Assembly: GCA_964344185.1 (NCBI GenBank)
Contig: CAYFMN010000018.1
Location: forward strand, 1-64,000
Direction: 5' to 3'
Length of the DNA stretch: 64,000 nucleotides
Origin: JAJDAT01 sp964344185
GTDB lineage: Bacteria > Nitrospinota > Nitrospinia > Nitrospinales > JAJDAT01
This document shows positions 27,087-35,629 of the stretch, piece after piece. The translations under genes and the position numbers were made by a program. The first letter of the stretch is position 1; each line of letters begins with the position of its first letter. Under the pieces are notes generated by a model. That model made no database searches, was not told the DNA's origin, and saw only the letters and a list, made by a program, of their open reading frames with translations.

Positions 27087-27761
27087 ATGGCAACTTACAC
27101 AAAAGAACAAGATGTTGAAACAACTGCCGAAGACAACCCAGAAGCTCGGGAAACTTTGCGCGAAGTATTTGGAAACACCGCTCGATGGCAATCAGACTTC
27201 AATGGTTTCAGCGCCGACATCACGGTAAACGTTGACGGCAAAGAAGAAAAAGGAACCATCACCGTTAAAGGTCCTAAAGAAATCGAAGTATCTCTTCAAG
27301 ACGAAGAATTGAAAGAGTTCGCTTCGGAAAATTTAGCGTCTATTGCAATGCATCGCGGTCCTCGCTCTTTTGAAGAATCCGATGGGAAATACAAGTTAAA
27401 CTTTGGCGAAGACCCAGCTCATCCATTAGGACAAAGCATTGTCATGGGCGGCGACGGTATGAGCTCTTTTTACAGGGTTAAAGACGGCAGAATTCAGCAA
27501 ATCAACCGCAAAACCCCAAGAATGGCTTTCACCATTAATATCGAAGAGAGCGTTAAAAATTCAGACGGTAAATTTCTTACAAGTAAATACTCCGTATACT
27601 ACTTTAATCAAGATGGATCTATAAAAGACGTTGAAAGCTACACCGATAAATACACACGGGTTAGCGAATCCGATTTACCAGAGTATCGCCGAATCATTGG
27701 CGTAAAAGACGGTAAAGTTTCAGTCAGCGCCATGTCGGTTTCCGGACATAAGATGCTATAA
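27087..27761 (+). CDS. DUF3386 family protein
   Basis: A 224-residue protein of the DUF3386 type known mainly from cyanobacteria. Recognisable segments are NPEARETLREVFGNTARW, FNGFSADITVNVDGKE and GTITVKGP, then SDGKFLTSKYSVYYFN and the C-terminal VSVSAMSVSGHKML. It is beta-rich, with no signal peptide or membrane segment. Function unknown. A strong ribosome site (TTAGGAG) and a perfect terminator bracket it as a single-gene unit, which suggests good expression. Confidence 0.8.
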   Translation: MATYTKEQDVETTAEDNPEARETLREVFGNTARWQSDFNGFSADITVNVDGKEEKGTITVKGPKEIEVSLQDEELKEFASENLASIAMHRGPRSFEESDGKYKLNFGEDPAHPLGQSIVMGGDGMSSFYRVKDGRIQQINRKTPRMAFTINIEESVKNSDGKFLTSKYSVYYFNQDGSIKDVESYTDKYTRVSESDLPEYRRIIGVKDGKVSVSAMSVSGHKML

Positions 27762-27782
27762 ACAGAAACACGTTTAATAAAG

Positions 27783-27817
27783 AAAAAGCCTCTTCCAATA
27801 ATGGAAGAGGCTTTTTT
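27783..27817. terminator. Bidirectional Rho-independent terminator
   Basis: Perfect 15-base stem (AAAAAGCCTCTTCCA / TGGAAGAGGCTTTTT) with a 4-base loop, flanked by A- and T-runs. It lies between convergent genes, so it can end both the DUF3386 transcript and the metallophosphoesterase transcript. Confidence 0.95.
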
Positions 27818-27831
27818 ATTTGATCATGTCT

Positions 27832-28947
27832 CTATTTAAAAATTCCAAATCGGTCGATTTGCATCGCTCCAGGCGGGGAACTTTCGCAAGGCAGGCGTAT
27901 TTTTTCCCACCAAAGGTCCTGGGGGCGCCACCTGGGATTTTCTTCACTATCCGACGACTTTGCGCACACTTGAAACGTTTGACCGATTATAGAATTTGGC
28001 GATATTTCCAACAAAACAAAATGATGCGTTAATGCTCGAAACGCTAAAGCGTTCATAGCCCAATCAGGAGCGGACCTTTTTTTTATCTCCCTCCAATCTG
28101 CAAATGGCTTCAGCGTCGCCCCGCCCCCTCCAGAAACGATATGAATAGACCCGTCGCCTTTTTTATATTCAAACCCATTCGTTTCGCTAAACGGAACGTC
28201 GCCGTTAGACTCCGGAATTCCTATGGCGTGAAATCGCTCGTAGGAATGTTGATTTCCAGATAACACTAAATCGGGTTTTAAAGCGTTTATCCATTTCAGC
28301 GATCCTTTTCGTTTGTCGATAAACCAGGCGGTAGTCAATGGAGGCTCATGAATAGCGATGACAACCCACAACCCATCGCGTTTGGCGCGTTCAATCCGTT
28401 GGGCAAGCCATGGGGATGGATCGTGTCCTTCCTGCGAATTTAAAACTGCAAATAAAACCGGGCCTATTCTCTTAGTCCCTTCAAACCTACCGGGCTGGGC
28501 GTTACCTCCATATAACGGTTTATCAAACAGAGAATCTAATTTTGCTAATTCCGGCCAACATCCCGAAGCCATTGGATCTCGAATAGTGGGAGGGAAATCG
28601 TTATCGCCAGGAACAAATAACCGGTAGGTAAAAGGAGAAACAAATACGCGTCGTATTAAATCTATATATTGGGTATCGCAAGCGCTCGGCAATAATTTAG
28701 ACTGATATATAAAATCGCCTAAGTGCAAAAGCACATCCGGTCGAACGTCTGTAATGGCTTTCTGGACCGCTTCAAATCCCGGACGATAACCGCGCTCGCC
28801 AATGCCGGTATCGCCTACTATGGCGACTTTTAATTTTATTTCTTCGACTTGCGCGCCTGGCGCTACGCTATAAAAAAGAACCGCAACAAGGACTATTAAT
28901 TTTAATCGCAACTTTTTAGCGAGGAGTTTAGCGATTCGTTTTTTCAA
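27832..28947 (-). CDS. Calcineurin-like metallophosphoesterase (second of a tandem pair)
   Basis: A secreted metallophosphoesterase of about 370 residues. Metal-binding motifs are KVAIVGDTGIGERGYRPG, LLHLGDFIY, FVPGDNDFPP and, late in the chain, LSGNQHSYERF. A hydrophobic leader (LKLIVLVAVLFYSVAPGA) indicates export. A TTG at 28947 (or 28911) is the likely start; extending to 29121 would run through the upstream gene and add non-family sequence. With the 28947 start it overlaps the end of its paralogue by 20 bases. The substrate is unknown; the family includes phosphodiesterases and acid phosphatases. Confidence 0.82.
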   Translation of the reverse strand: MKKRIAKLLAKKLRLKLIVLVAVLFYSVAPGAQVEEIKLKVAIVGDTGIGERGYRPGFEAVQKAITDVRPDVLLHLGDFIYQSKLLPSACDTQYIDLIRRVFVSPFTYRLFVPGDNDFPPTIRDPMASGCWPELAKLDSLFDKPLYGGNAQPGRFEGTKRIGPVLFAVLNSQEGHDPSPWLAQRIERAKRDGLWVVIAIHEPPLTTAWFIDKRKGSLKWINALKPDLVLSGNQHSYERFHAIGIPESNGDVPFSETNGFEYKKGDGSIHIVSGGGGATLKPFADWREIKKRSAPDWAMNALAFRALTHHFVLLEISPNSIIGQTFQVCAKSSDSEENPRWRPQDLWWEKIRLPCESSPPGAMQIDRFGIFK

Positions 28948-30046
28948 TTTCGAACTCGTCAAAAATTGAAAATTCTTCCGTCTCTCCTTCACAGGCAAGC
29001 TTGGTATTTCCCCACACATCAGAATCGTCAGGATGCCATCGTGGATCTGCTTGGGTATTTTGCGGACACACTCGATAAGTTTTTCCAATAATTTTTTCCG
29101 GCGTAATTTCCAGAAAAACAAAATGATTCATTACCGCTTTTTCTGCGATCGCTTTTTCAAAGGTCTCTGGCGGGTCGTGCCGCCTGGCGCGTTTGCCCTT
29201 TTGGTCTTTGGCAAATGGCCGCAAATATGCCCCGCCGCCGCCCGTCACAATATGAATCGAACCTTCTCCGCGCTTAAATTTAATTTTATCGTCGTCTTTT
29301 CTCTTTGAGTAATCAAGCCCGCCATCTTCTTCCGGCAACCTTACTGGAAGAAAACGCTGATACGCATGGTGGTGACCGGCAAAAACCAAATCTGGTTTTA
29401 AGCGATTAATCGCCGTTATATTCTCCGCATTTTCAAACCCGGGATTGTACCAAGCCACGCTTAAAATAGGCTCGTGAAGGACGAAGATAGTCCAATCGTC
29501 GCGGCCATTCTCAAGCAATCGCGGAACCAACCAATTGCGGGGATCTTTCCAATGATTAGAATCCAGTATCGCAAAAAAAACGTTATCTATTTTTTTAAAT
29601 CCCTCCAACGCTCCCGGCGTTGGTTCGCCGTCAGGAACCGGATCGAATGGATCGTCGAGATCGAGCAGATAATCCCAGCATCCCACTGAGTAATTTTTCT
29701 TTCCTTTTTTAATCCAGACGGAATTTTCAACGTCGTTGTCGCCCATTGCAAACAGCTTATGTGGAAACCCTTTGGCCAGACCCGCCTCAACTTCCTGGCG
29801 ATATTGAACGCAATCTTTTTGATCTCCTTTCGGACGGTAAATAAAATCACCGGCGTGTAACAACACATCGGGCTTTAATTCCCGAATTTTTGCCATCGCC
29901 TTTTTAAATCCCGGATTGTAACTTCGTTCGCCAATGCCCGTATCGCCAATGACGGCCACTTTTAACGCTCCAGTTCCATTGGCGTAAACAAAACTAGCCG
30001 TCAGGCAAAAGGCTGCCGTTAAAACTGATATCAAAAACCGTTTCAT
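28928..30046 (-). CDS. Calcineurin-like metallophosphoesterase (first of a tandem pair)
   Basis: A 372-residue protein with signal peptide (MKRFLISVLTAAFCLTASFV, cleavage after about residue 22). Metal site motifs are VAVIGDTGIGERSYNPG, LLHAGDFIY, FAMGDNDVEN, FVLHEPILS and FAGHHHAYQRF. It is clearly paralogous to the next gene downstream: the opening motif is nearly identical and the spacing of all later motifs is the same, so the pair arose by tandem duplication. Its ATG overlaps the restored stop of the arsC-like gene upstream (ATGA), so the three may be one transcript. Confidence 0.88.
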   Translation of the reverse strand: MKRFLISVLTAAFCLTASFVYANGTGALKVAVIGDTGIGERSYNPGFKKAMAKIRELKPDVLLHAGDFIYRPKGDQKDCVQYRQEVEAGLAKGFPHKLFAMGDNDVENSVWIKKGKKNYSVGCWDYLLDLDDPFDPVPDGEPTPGALEGFKKIDNVFFAILDSNHWKDPRNWLVPRLLENGRDDWTIFVLHEPILSVAWYNPGFENAENITAINRLKPDLVFAGHHHAYQRFLPVRLPEEDGGLDYSKRKDDDKIKFKRGEGSIHIVTGGGGAYLRPFAKDQKGKRARRHDPPETFEKAIAEKAVMNHFVFLEITPEKIIGKTYRVCPQNTQADPRWHPDDSDVWGNTKLACEGETEEFSIFDEFEIEKTNR

Positions 30047-30481
30047 GGGGTCTCCTTAGTTAAATATTCAGGCAAGGTTTCCACAAAGGCGCGGATTTCG
30101 GCGTATTCTGCGATAGGGAGCCAATCGCTCAGATTCCGATTTTGCGTCAACCGCCAACGCAGGGGGGTCGTCGAATCCTTTATGGATAACGCGGGTTTTT
30201 CCCGGAAATGTTGGACACGTTTCGTCGGCATGGCCGCACACCGTAACGATCCAATTTAATTTCTCCGCCGCGAATTCGTCAATATGCTGGGATTTGTGGG
30301 AAGAAATATCAACCCCCGCTTCTTTCATTACTCGAATCGCATCCGGGTTTAATCCTTTAGGTTGGGTCCCGGCGGAATAAGCTTCTATTAAATCTCCTTT
30401 AAGATAACGCGCCCATCCCTCGGCCATTTGGCTGCGACAGGAATTCCCTGTGCATAAAAATAAAACTTTTAATTTATCCAT
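30043..30481 (-). pseudogene. arsC: Arsenate reductase / low-molecular-weight phosphatase family, frameshifted near 3' end
   Basis: It opens with the CX5R catalytic loop (FLCTGNSCRSQMAEG) and keeps the two resolving Cys (TVCGHADETCPTFPG), as in thioredoxin-coupled arsenate reductases. After LAPYRRIR the frame goes wrong (it would end NPRLCGNLA). The expected ending EIRAFVETLPEYL is present in another frame, finishing at 30043 with a stop that overlaps the next ATG. The break is near 30100 and looks like a 2-base loss. Only the last helix is affected, so the product may be altered rather than dead, or this may be a sequencing error. A second arsC is at 48013. Confidence 0.85.
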
Positions 30482-30516
30482 TAAACTCGTTAGTCATTAA
30501 AACTTTATAACTATTT

Positions 30517-31550
30517 CTAAATATCGACAATGGGAAACGGCGTCTCGGTCCTGGGTCCCGGCCAAAATCTTCCTACCACAAAGACGGTTTGTCCATCGTG
30601 TTCTCGATGCCTAACTCTTAAAACAATTCTTCCAAGTTTGCGGTGTTTGGTTTCCTGCATTTTCAAACGACCGCATTCCTGATAATAAAACGCCCAGCCA
30701 GGAGCCTCCCAATTTCCAGCGATAAGAGAAGTACTCGGTTTCCATTGGCCTCCGCCATTCAATATATTAATTATATCTTGATGAACTGTCCAATAAGTCC
30801 TGGAATGCCCAATTCTTTTATGCTTCCGATATGTTTGTATATTGGCATGAGCGCCTTGTAATAACCTTCGGGCTTGATCGCTTTGAGCTTCGTTTTGTCC
30901 TCCTGCCGCAACGCCGCCTAATGCAGCATCCGGATAAAGAGCAAATTGGGCGCGATTTTGACCGACTACTAATGGATCAGCTCCTCCGGCCACTAAAGCG
31001 GCTTGAAATGCCGCAATCTTTCCCGGCAAAGCCGCCGCCGCTCCCGCTCCGGCTGTATAAGCGTTAGAATGAGAAACAAACGGTTGATTGGGCGGTCCGC
31101 TAATTTCAACGGTACAACCATCCTGCGTTGTTGTAAAAACATAATTTGGATTACCGGGCGCATGTACCGGTAATTGAGCCCCTATCGCCTGGTCTGCCGC
31201 CGATGGGATTAAATAAACTGGAAGCCCTGCAACTCCTCCCACTGGGCTAGCCGTATCAAAATAAACGCTCACCGTATCTCTTAATAAAACGCTTGTCCTT
31301 CTTGCTCCTGAAGGCGGGGGAGGGGCGACTGCTGTTTTTTCAAAATATGCATGCGTTGCCGGAGCCGCTAANNNNNNNNNNGTCCTCCAAATCCTCCCAA
31401 CTGTTGATAAAGATATTGATGGGGGCCGCCTTGGACTGCCGTGGCCGTCCGGTTTCCTCCCCCCGCTTGAGAACGAACTTTGTATTTCGAGAGAAAATAC
31501 TGAACTCCTCTTGCAACAAATTCATCTCGTAATTCTGCGCTGTAAGGCAT
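30517..31550 (-). CDS. Unrecognised protein, Gly/Ala-rich middle (10-N gap inside gene)
   Basis: It starts at 31550 (MPYSAELRDEFVARGVQYFL) and continues through a 10-N gap at 31372-31381. It then resumes in the frame that leads into VYFDTASPVGGVAGLPVYLI and ends at 30517, about 340 residues. There is no signal peptide. Visible blocks are a Cys and a His in TTQDGCTVEISGP and PFVSHSNAYTAG, an Ala/Gly-rich helix (GAGAAAALPGKIAAFQAALV), then RTYWTVHQDIINIL and a basic C-terminal beta-rich part (GRIVLRVRHREHDGQTVFVV). I do not recognise a family. The Cys and His could be catalytic, but that is speculation. It is followed by the arsC-like gene. Confidence 0.65.
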
Positions 31551-31735
31551 GAGCCTCTCCTAATTATTTCATGCAAAAATTTATTTCGACCGCTCCAATA
31601 GTAAAATCTCTATTCGTTTGAATTATTGTAAGATATTTAAAACCCTTTACCTATAATTTTCCACATTCCAAAATAAATAATTACCGCCAGGAGGAAGATT
31701 TAATAAGATTTAATCTTCTCTTAAAGACCAACCCC

Positions 31736-31776
31736 AAATAAAACGAAAATTATTTCGCTTTATTTTCGTTTTATTT
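31736..31776. promoter_or_regulatory. Perfect 15-bp inverted repeat, possible operator
   Basis: AAATAAAACGAAAAT at 31736-31750 is repeated as its exact reverse complement at 31762-31776, with an 11-base spacer; a further ATTTTCGT direct copy follows. It lies between the unrecognised gene at 31550 (reading away) and the small frame starting at 31829, a typical operator place. Which regulator binds is unknown. Confidence 0.55.
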
Positions 31777-31828
31777 TCGTGTATTATTTTAGCAATACTA
31801 AATATTTTAAAAGTGAGCTAGAAAAGTC

Positions 31829-32047
31829 ATGGGCCGAAAATGCATAAGTAATAAACGAGAAAGCTCTTCTGAAGGACTGGAATCAAAAGGAGAAATCCTG
31901 CAACTCCGGACAATTTCACAATCTGTTCGCTCAAAATTAACGGACACAAAACGAAGTAGAACGCTAAAACTAATTGTTGCGGAATTGGCAAGAGGCGGTC
32001 GCGGTTCGACTAATGGAACCGCTGGAAGTAACATGCTGGCATACTAA
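31829..32047 (+). CDS. Possible small basic protein, doubtful
   Basis: A 72-codon frame (MGRKCISNKRESSSEGLESK...). It is Ser/Arg/Lys-rich with no recognised domain. It lies just downstream of the 15-base inverted repeat and just upstream of a palindromic repeat. There is no clear ribosome site; a similar-sized frame exists on the other strand. Kept as a low-confidence call because of the operator-like site before it. Confidence 0.25.
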   Translation: MGRKCISNKRESSSEGLESKGEILQLRTISQSVRSKLTDTKRSRTLKLIVAELARGGRGSTNGTAGSNMLAY

Positions 32048-32052
32048 TTTTT

Positions 32053-32156
32053 AAGAGGATCTCTAATAATTCATATTTTTACTAGCTTGCTATCGACTAG
32101 CCCTTAATAATTAGGGCTAGTCTCTTTGCAATTCTCAATTTTTAGAGGTTCCCTTA
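32053..32156 (+). repeat. Palindromic MITE-like repeat, family A copy 2
   Basis: About 104 bases. The left end AAGAGGATCTCTAATAATT and the right end TTTTTAGAGGTTCCCTTA are imperfect inverted repeats. The centre is a perfect hairpin (GACTAGCCCTTAA / TTAGGGCTAGTC). The same layout recurs at 7701, 34070, 49663 and 56516. Confidence 0.85.
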
Positions 32157-32345
32157 AATCAGTTTCTCTAAGGAAAAGGAGTTTATTTTATTGGATCGGG
32201 GGGATCTTTCGAGAGCCTCCTAAGGAACCAAGCTTTCGTTCATTAGGTCGAGGCTTCGAGAACCTCAGCCTGACAGTTGAGTTTCGCTTAGTTCCTTCAA
32301 CAATTAATGGATAACGGGTCTGGCGCTCAATGTGACATTTTTTAT
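32157..32345 (+). repeat. Composite dispersed repeat, family B (GTTCCTT-bounded modules)
   Basis: It contains the leader GTTTATTTTATTGGATCGG, then a module bounded by AAGGAACCAAGC...GCTTAGTTCCTT with CTTCGAGAACCTCAGCCTGA inside, then a module ending CTCAATGTGACATTTTTTAT. The stretch 32220-32307 is nearly identical to 52687-52775. Confidence 0.8.
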
Positions 32346-32478
32346 CTTTTAATTTAAGAACCTGACATTCTGAAGGGCAGATTGTGAGTAAAAATCCAAA
32401 GACTCTACGAGACTCATGTAAACCGTTTTTTTATCAAACAACACGCAAACGAAAACCAAGTATTTTACAGAGGTAGTT

Positions 32479-33090
32479 ATGAAAACTTTAACCAAACGAC
32501 AGATGGAAATTTATAAGTTCATCGAACGTCATATTTCCGGAAGAGGTTACGCTCCAAGCATCACGGAAATTGGCCAAGAGTTTGGTCTGTCCTCTCCCGC
32601 AACTATCCACAAACATCTAATTCACTTGGAAGAAAAGGGATTGATCCGTCGCGATGCGCACCGAAGTCGCGCTATCGAACTAACCAGGGAAGATAAAACG
32701 CAAGAAGCTCTCTCTCAAGAATACCCACTGCTTGGCTCCATCGCCGCTGGACACCCTATTCAAGCGCTGGAGAATCAAGAAACTGTTTCCATATTGCCAA
32801 ACGCAAAAGATAAAGACGTTTTTGTTTTGCGCGTTAAAGGAAACTCCATGATTGAAGACCATATTCAAGACGGAGACTTTGTAATCGTCGAACGAAGGAA
32901 CCGGGCAGAAAACGGAGAAACTGTTGTGGCTCTAATCGATAATGAAAACGCAACCTTGAAACGGTTTTATCGAGAAAACAACGGAATCCGCCTTCAACCC
33001 GCTAATCCGGAAATGGAACCTATTTTTGTCGATAAAGGCGCTTTCGACATTCAAGGCGTGGTGATTGGAGTCATGAGGAAATTTAAATGA
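32479..33090 (+). CDS. lexA: LexA repressor (SOS regulator)
   Basis: A 203-residue LexA. The winged-helix DNA-binding domain is at residues 1-65 (GYAPSITEIGQEFGLSSPAT). The self-cleavage site Ala90-Gly91 lies in SIAAGHPIQA, with catalytic Ser123 (GNSMIEDHI) and Lys161 (ATLKRFY). It represses DNA-damage genes until RecA-ssDNA triggers its cleavage. The ATG at 32479 has GAGG about 8 bases before it. It stands alone between repeats, 1.1 kb before dinB, a usual LexA target. I could not define its operator by eye. Confidence 0.97.
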   Translation: MKTLTKRQMEIYKFIERHISGRGYAPSITEIGQEFGLSSPATIHKHLIHLEEKGLIRRDAHRSRAIELTREDKTQEALSQEYPLLGSIAAGHPIQALENQETVSILPNAKDKDVFVLRVKGNSMIEDHIQDGDFVIVERRNRAENGETVVALIDNENATLKRFYRENNGIRLQPANPEMEPIFVDKGAFDIQGVVIGVMRKFK

Positions 33091-33179
33091 GAATACTTCG
33101 TATAGTACTAAGAAAACAAAAAGCAAGATTCGTTTCAAAATTAAAAAAAGCAAAACAGGGTTGTTCAAGGGTTTTCTAA

Positions 33180-33320
33180 AAGTCTAGAAAAATGAAAGGA
33201 GCCATTTTATTAAATTGAAGCGACGCTTCGACAAGCTTCTAAAGAACTAAAATAAGGAGGTCGCAGTTCGAGAGCCTCACTGTGACATTTTTTATTTTTG
33301 CTATCAGTTCCTTTTTCAAT
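33180..33320 (+). repeat. Composite dispersed repeat, family B
   Basis: Leader CATTTTATTAAATTGAAGCG, then AAGAACTAAAATAAGGAGGTCGC with TTCGAGAGCCTCACTGTGAC and a closing ATCAGTTCCTT, the same module as at 33600-33700. It lies right after lexA. The following 33320-33570 holds only AT-rich sequence with no gene. Confidence 0.75.
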
Positions 33321-33574
33321 AGAGTTTACTTTTGCGAATCAAAACTTAAAACAAAACACGGTCGCGCTTCGAGAAACTTTGAGCTCCCAAGGGCAGGACT
33401 CAATACGGTAAAGATCTAAAAAATCAAGATTTCAAAATCGACTCTACTTGGGACTATAAGGTTGCCATCCCAATAGAAAAATAGAGAAATCTTATTTTTG
33501 ATCCTTTGATAAACATCGAAGGATCGTCCCGGTTCTCAAGGTGCGACCGTACCAAAATATTGTATCGCTTGTCA

Positions 33575-33885
33575 GGACAAAGGAATTATTTTATTGAATC
33601 GAGGCGACCTTTCGATAGCCTCCTAAGGAACTAAAATAAAGAGGTCGCAGTTCGAGAGCCTCACTGTGACAATATTTTATTTTTTGCTTTAGTTCCTTTA
33701 GCAATTAACGGGCGAAGCCTGTCGGGCACTCAATGTGACATTTTTTATATTTTACTTTTAGTTCCTTGATTAATTAACTAGCGAAGCTGGTCGGACGCTT
33801 CTGAGAACAAGGAGTTTATTTTATTGAATCGGAGCAAGATTCTTCCTCATCCTTTCAGGGTTCGTCTGAATGACAAGTCATGGGA
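33575..33885 (+). repeat. Composite dispersed repeats, families B and C in tandem
   Basis: Three modules follow one another, each ending in GTTCCTT: AAGGAACTAAA...TTTAGTTCCTT with TTCGAGAGCCTCACTGTGAC; AGCAATTAACGGGCGAAGCC...CTCAATGTGACATTTTTTAT; and a TAACTAGCGAAGCTGGTC unit. A family C unit follows (AGATTCTTC...CTGAATGAC, 33838-33875). No protein-coding potential is seen. Confidence 0.78.
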
Positions 33886-34069
33886 ACCGATTTATAGAAA
33901 ATAAACTTTTGTTAAACATTTTTTCTTCTAAACTTTTCAACGATACGCTGAGGAGAATCATGAAACTCTGATCTTTGATTAATAAACTTCCAAAGCGAGT
34001 CAGGCGCTTTGAATGGCGGGTCATGGGACGCGTATAAACAAAGTCCATTTTGATTTAACGATAATATTT

Positions 34070-34169
34070 TAAGGGAACCTCTAATAATTGGCATTTTTAT
34101 TGTTTTACCATCGCCTAGCCCTTAAGTTTTAGGGCCAGACTTCTGGTAGATCTGAGTTTTAGAGTATTT
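34070..34169 (+). repeat. Palindromic MITE-like repeat, family A copy 3, abutting dinB
   Basis: Left end AAGGGAACCTCTAATAATT, central CTAGCCCTTAAG/TTTAGGGCCAG hairpin and a degenerate right end GTTTTAGAGTATTT that runs straight into the dinB ATG at 34170. The element therefore forms the whole 5' leader of dinB. Confidence 0.85.
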
Positions 34170-35345
34170 ATGGCATTACGGCGAACAATTTTACATATCG
34201 ACATGGACGCGTTTTTCGTTTCTGTGGAAGAAGCGTTGGACCCATCGTTAAAGGAAAAACCTGTCATCGTTGGAGGCGATCCTAACAAACGGGGGGTGGT
34301 GGCCGCCGCTTCATACGCCGCAAGGAAATATGGAGTGCATTCCGCGATGCCAACGGCGCAAGCGAAGCGATTGTGTCCGCACGCTATCTTCCTACGAGGT
34401 AACCATCGGCGATACGCAGAGTTCTCCAGAAAGATATTTAATATATTTGAAAAATGGTCGCCACGCGTGGAACCTATGTCGCTGGACGAAGCTTATCTCG
34501 ACCTGTCCGGTTGCGAACGCCTTCACGGTCCTACATTAGAAGTCGCCGAGAAAATTCGTAAAGCTATCAAAGAAACCGTCGGCATCAACGCTTCAATAGG
34601 GATTGGCTCAAACAAACTGATTGCCAAAATCGCTTCCGAATACGCAAAACCAAACGGAATGCTCTGGATAGCCGACGGCATGGAACAAAAATTTCTTGCG
34701 CCGTTAGCGGTTGGAAAAATCCCCGGTATCGGTCCTAAAATGGCGGAACGGCTCAAACAAAAAGGAGTGAAAACAGCCAAACAACTTGCCGAATTGCCTT
34801 TGGAACTTTTAGAAGCCGTTTACGGAAATCATGGCGTGTCTCTTTATTATAAAGCCCGCGGCGTGTGCGGTTCGCCCGTCGCTCCGCGAGAAGAAACTTT
34901 ATCTATTGGCCGAGAAACAACACTAGAAACCGATTCCGCCGATCCTAATTTTCTACATTCCATTCTAAGTTTTTTAGCGGAAAAAACAGCGTCGGAATTA
35001 CGTCAAACCAAATTATACGCTCGTTGCGTTACGTTAAAACTGCGTTACTCAGATTTTCAAACGGTAACGCGCTCGCAAACCCTACCGGCTCCCACTCTCG
35101 ACGACGCAACCATACTCAAAACCGTATCTCGACTTTTTGAAGGCTGTTTCACACGCCGAACGCGGATACGGCTTGTCGGCGTTCGACTCTCTTCGTTAAC
35201 TTCCAGTTGTCCACAACAAGCCGATCTGTTTTCCTCTCACAATCCTATAAATCGCAACAACCTCTACCAAGGAATCGACCGTATTCGGGACAAATACGGA
35301 TTTCGTTCAATCCTGCGCGGGGCCAGTGCCGCCGGAGAGTTGTAA
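34170..35345 (+). CDS. dinB: DNA polymerase IV (Y-family translesion polymerase)
   Basis: A 391-residue Y-family polymerase that copies damaged DNA. Catalytic acidic residues are visible in HIDMDAFFVSVEEAL (Asp11) and in SLDEAYLDLSG (Asp-Glu near residue 105). Also present are PVIVGG, AASYAARKYGVHSAMP, the helix-hairpin-helix KIPGIGPKMAERLKQKGV and the little-finger domain at about 240-350. Length is normal, with no C-terminal clamp-binding extension obvious. The ATG at 34170 touches the end of a palindromic repeat, so expression signals must lie in that repeat. lexA is the preceding gene. Confidence 0.96.
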   Translation: MALRRTILHIDMDAFFVSVEEALDPSLKEKPVIVGGDPNKRGVVAAASYAARKYGVHSAMPTAQAKRLCPHAIFLRGNHRRYAEFSRKIFNIFEKWSPRVEPMSLDEAYLDLSGCERLHGPTLEVAEKIRKAIKETVGINASIGIGSNKLIAKIASEYAKPNGMLWIADGMEQKFLAPLAVGKIPGIGPKMAERLKQKGVKTAKQLAELPLELLEAVYGNHGVSLYYKARGVCGSPVAPREETLSIGRETTLETDSADPNFLHSILSFLAEKTASELRQTKLYARCVTLKLRYSDFQTVTRSQTLPAPTLDDATILKTVSRLFEGCFTRRTRIRLVGVRLSSLTSSCPQQADLFSSHNPINRNNLYQGIDRIRDKYGFRSILRGASAAGEL

Positions 35346-35389
35346 GCATTCTTAGAAAAAATAATTTATCCCGACTGCAAAGGTAGAAT

Positions 35390-35612
35390 TTAATTAGATC
35401 AAGGCGGAGATCCTTCACTAAACCTAAAGGTTTGCTTCAGGATGAAATGCGGTGGTTTGGACGTAAATAATGTCTATTTTTATTTCGCGGTAACGATCAA
35501 AACTTAAAGAGATTGAAATTCTCTTCATAATTTTTTGGGGTATACTATTAGCTAAATTTCTAAAAATTGAAAGGTGGTCGCACTTCGAGAACCTCAGTGT
35601 GACAATTTATTT
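35390..35612 (+). repeat. Degenerate repeat units, families C and B, between dinB and next gene
   Basis: 35396-35450 is a family C unit (AAGGCGGAGATCCTTC...TTCAGGATGAAAT). 35570-35610 is a family B piece (GGTGGTCGCACTTCGAGAAC, then CAGTGTGACAATTTAT). The sequence between is AT-rich and noncoding. Confidence 0.65.
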
Positions 35613-35629
35613 AATTAAAGGAATCGGCC

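Noticed and set aside
32157..35612. CRISPR array or retron near lexA/dinB
   Set aside because: Repeats are not regularly spaced with unique spacers, and no cas or reverse transcriptase gene is present; they are dispersed palindromic modules.
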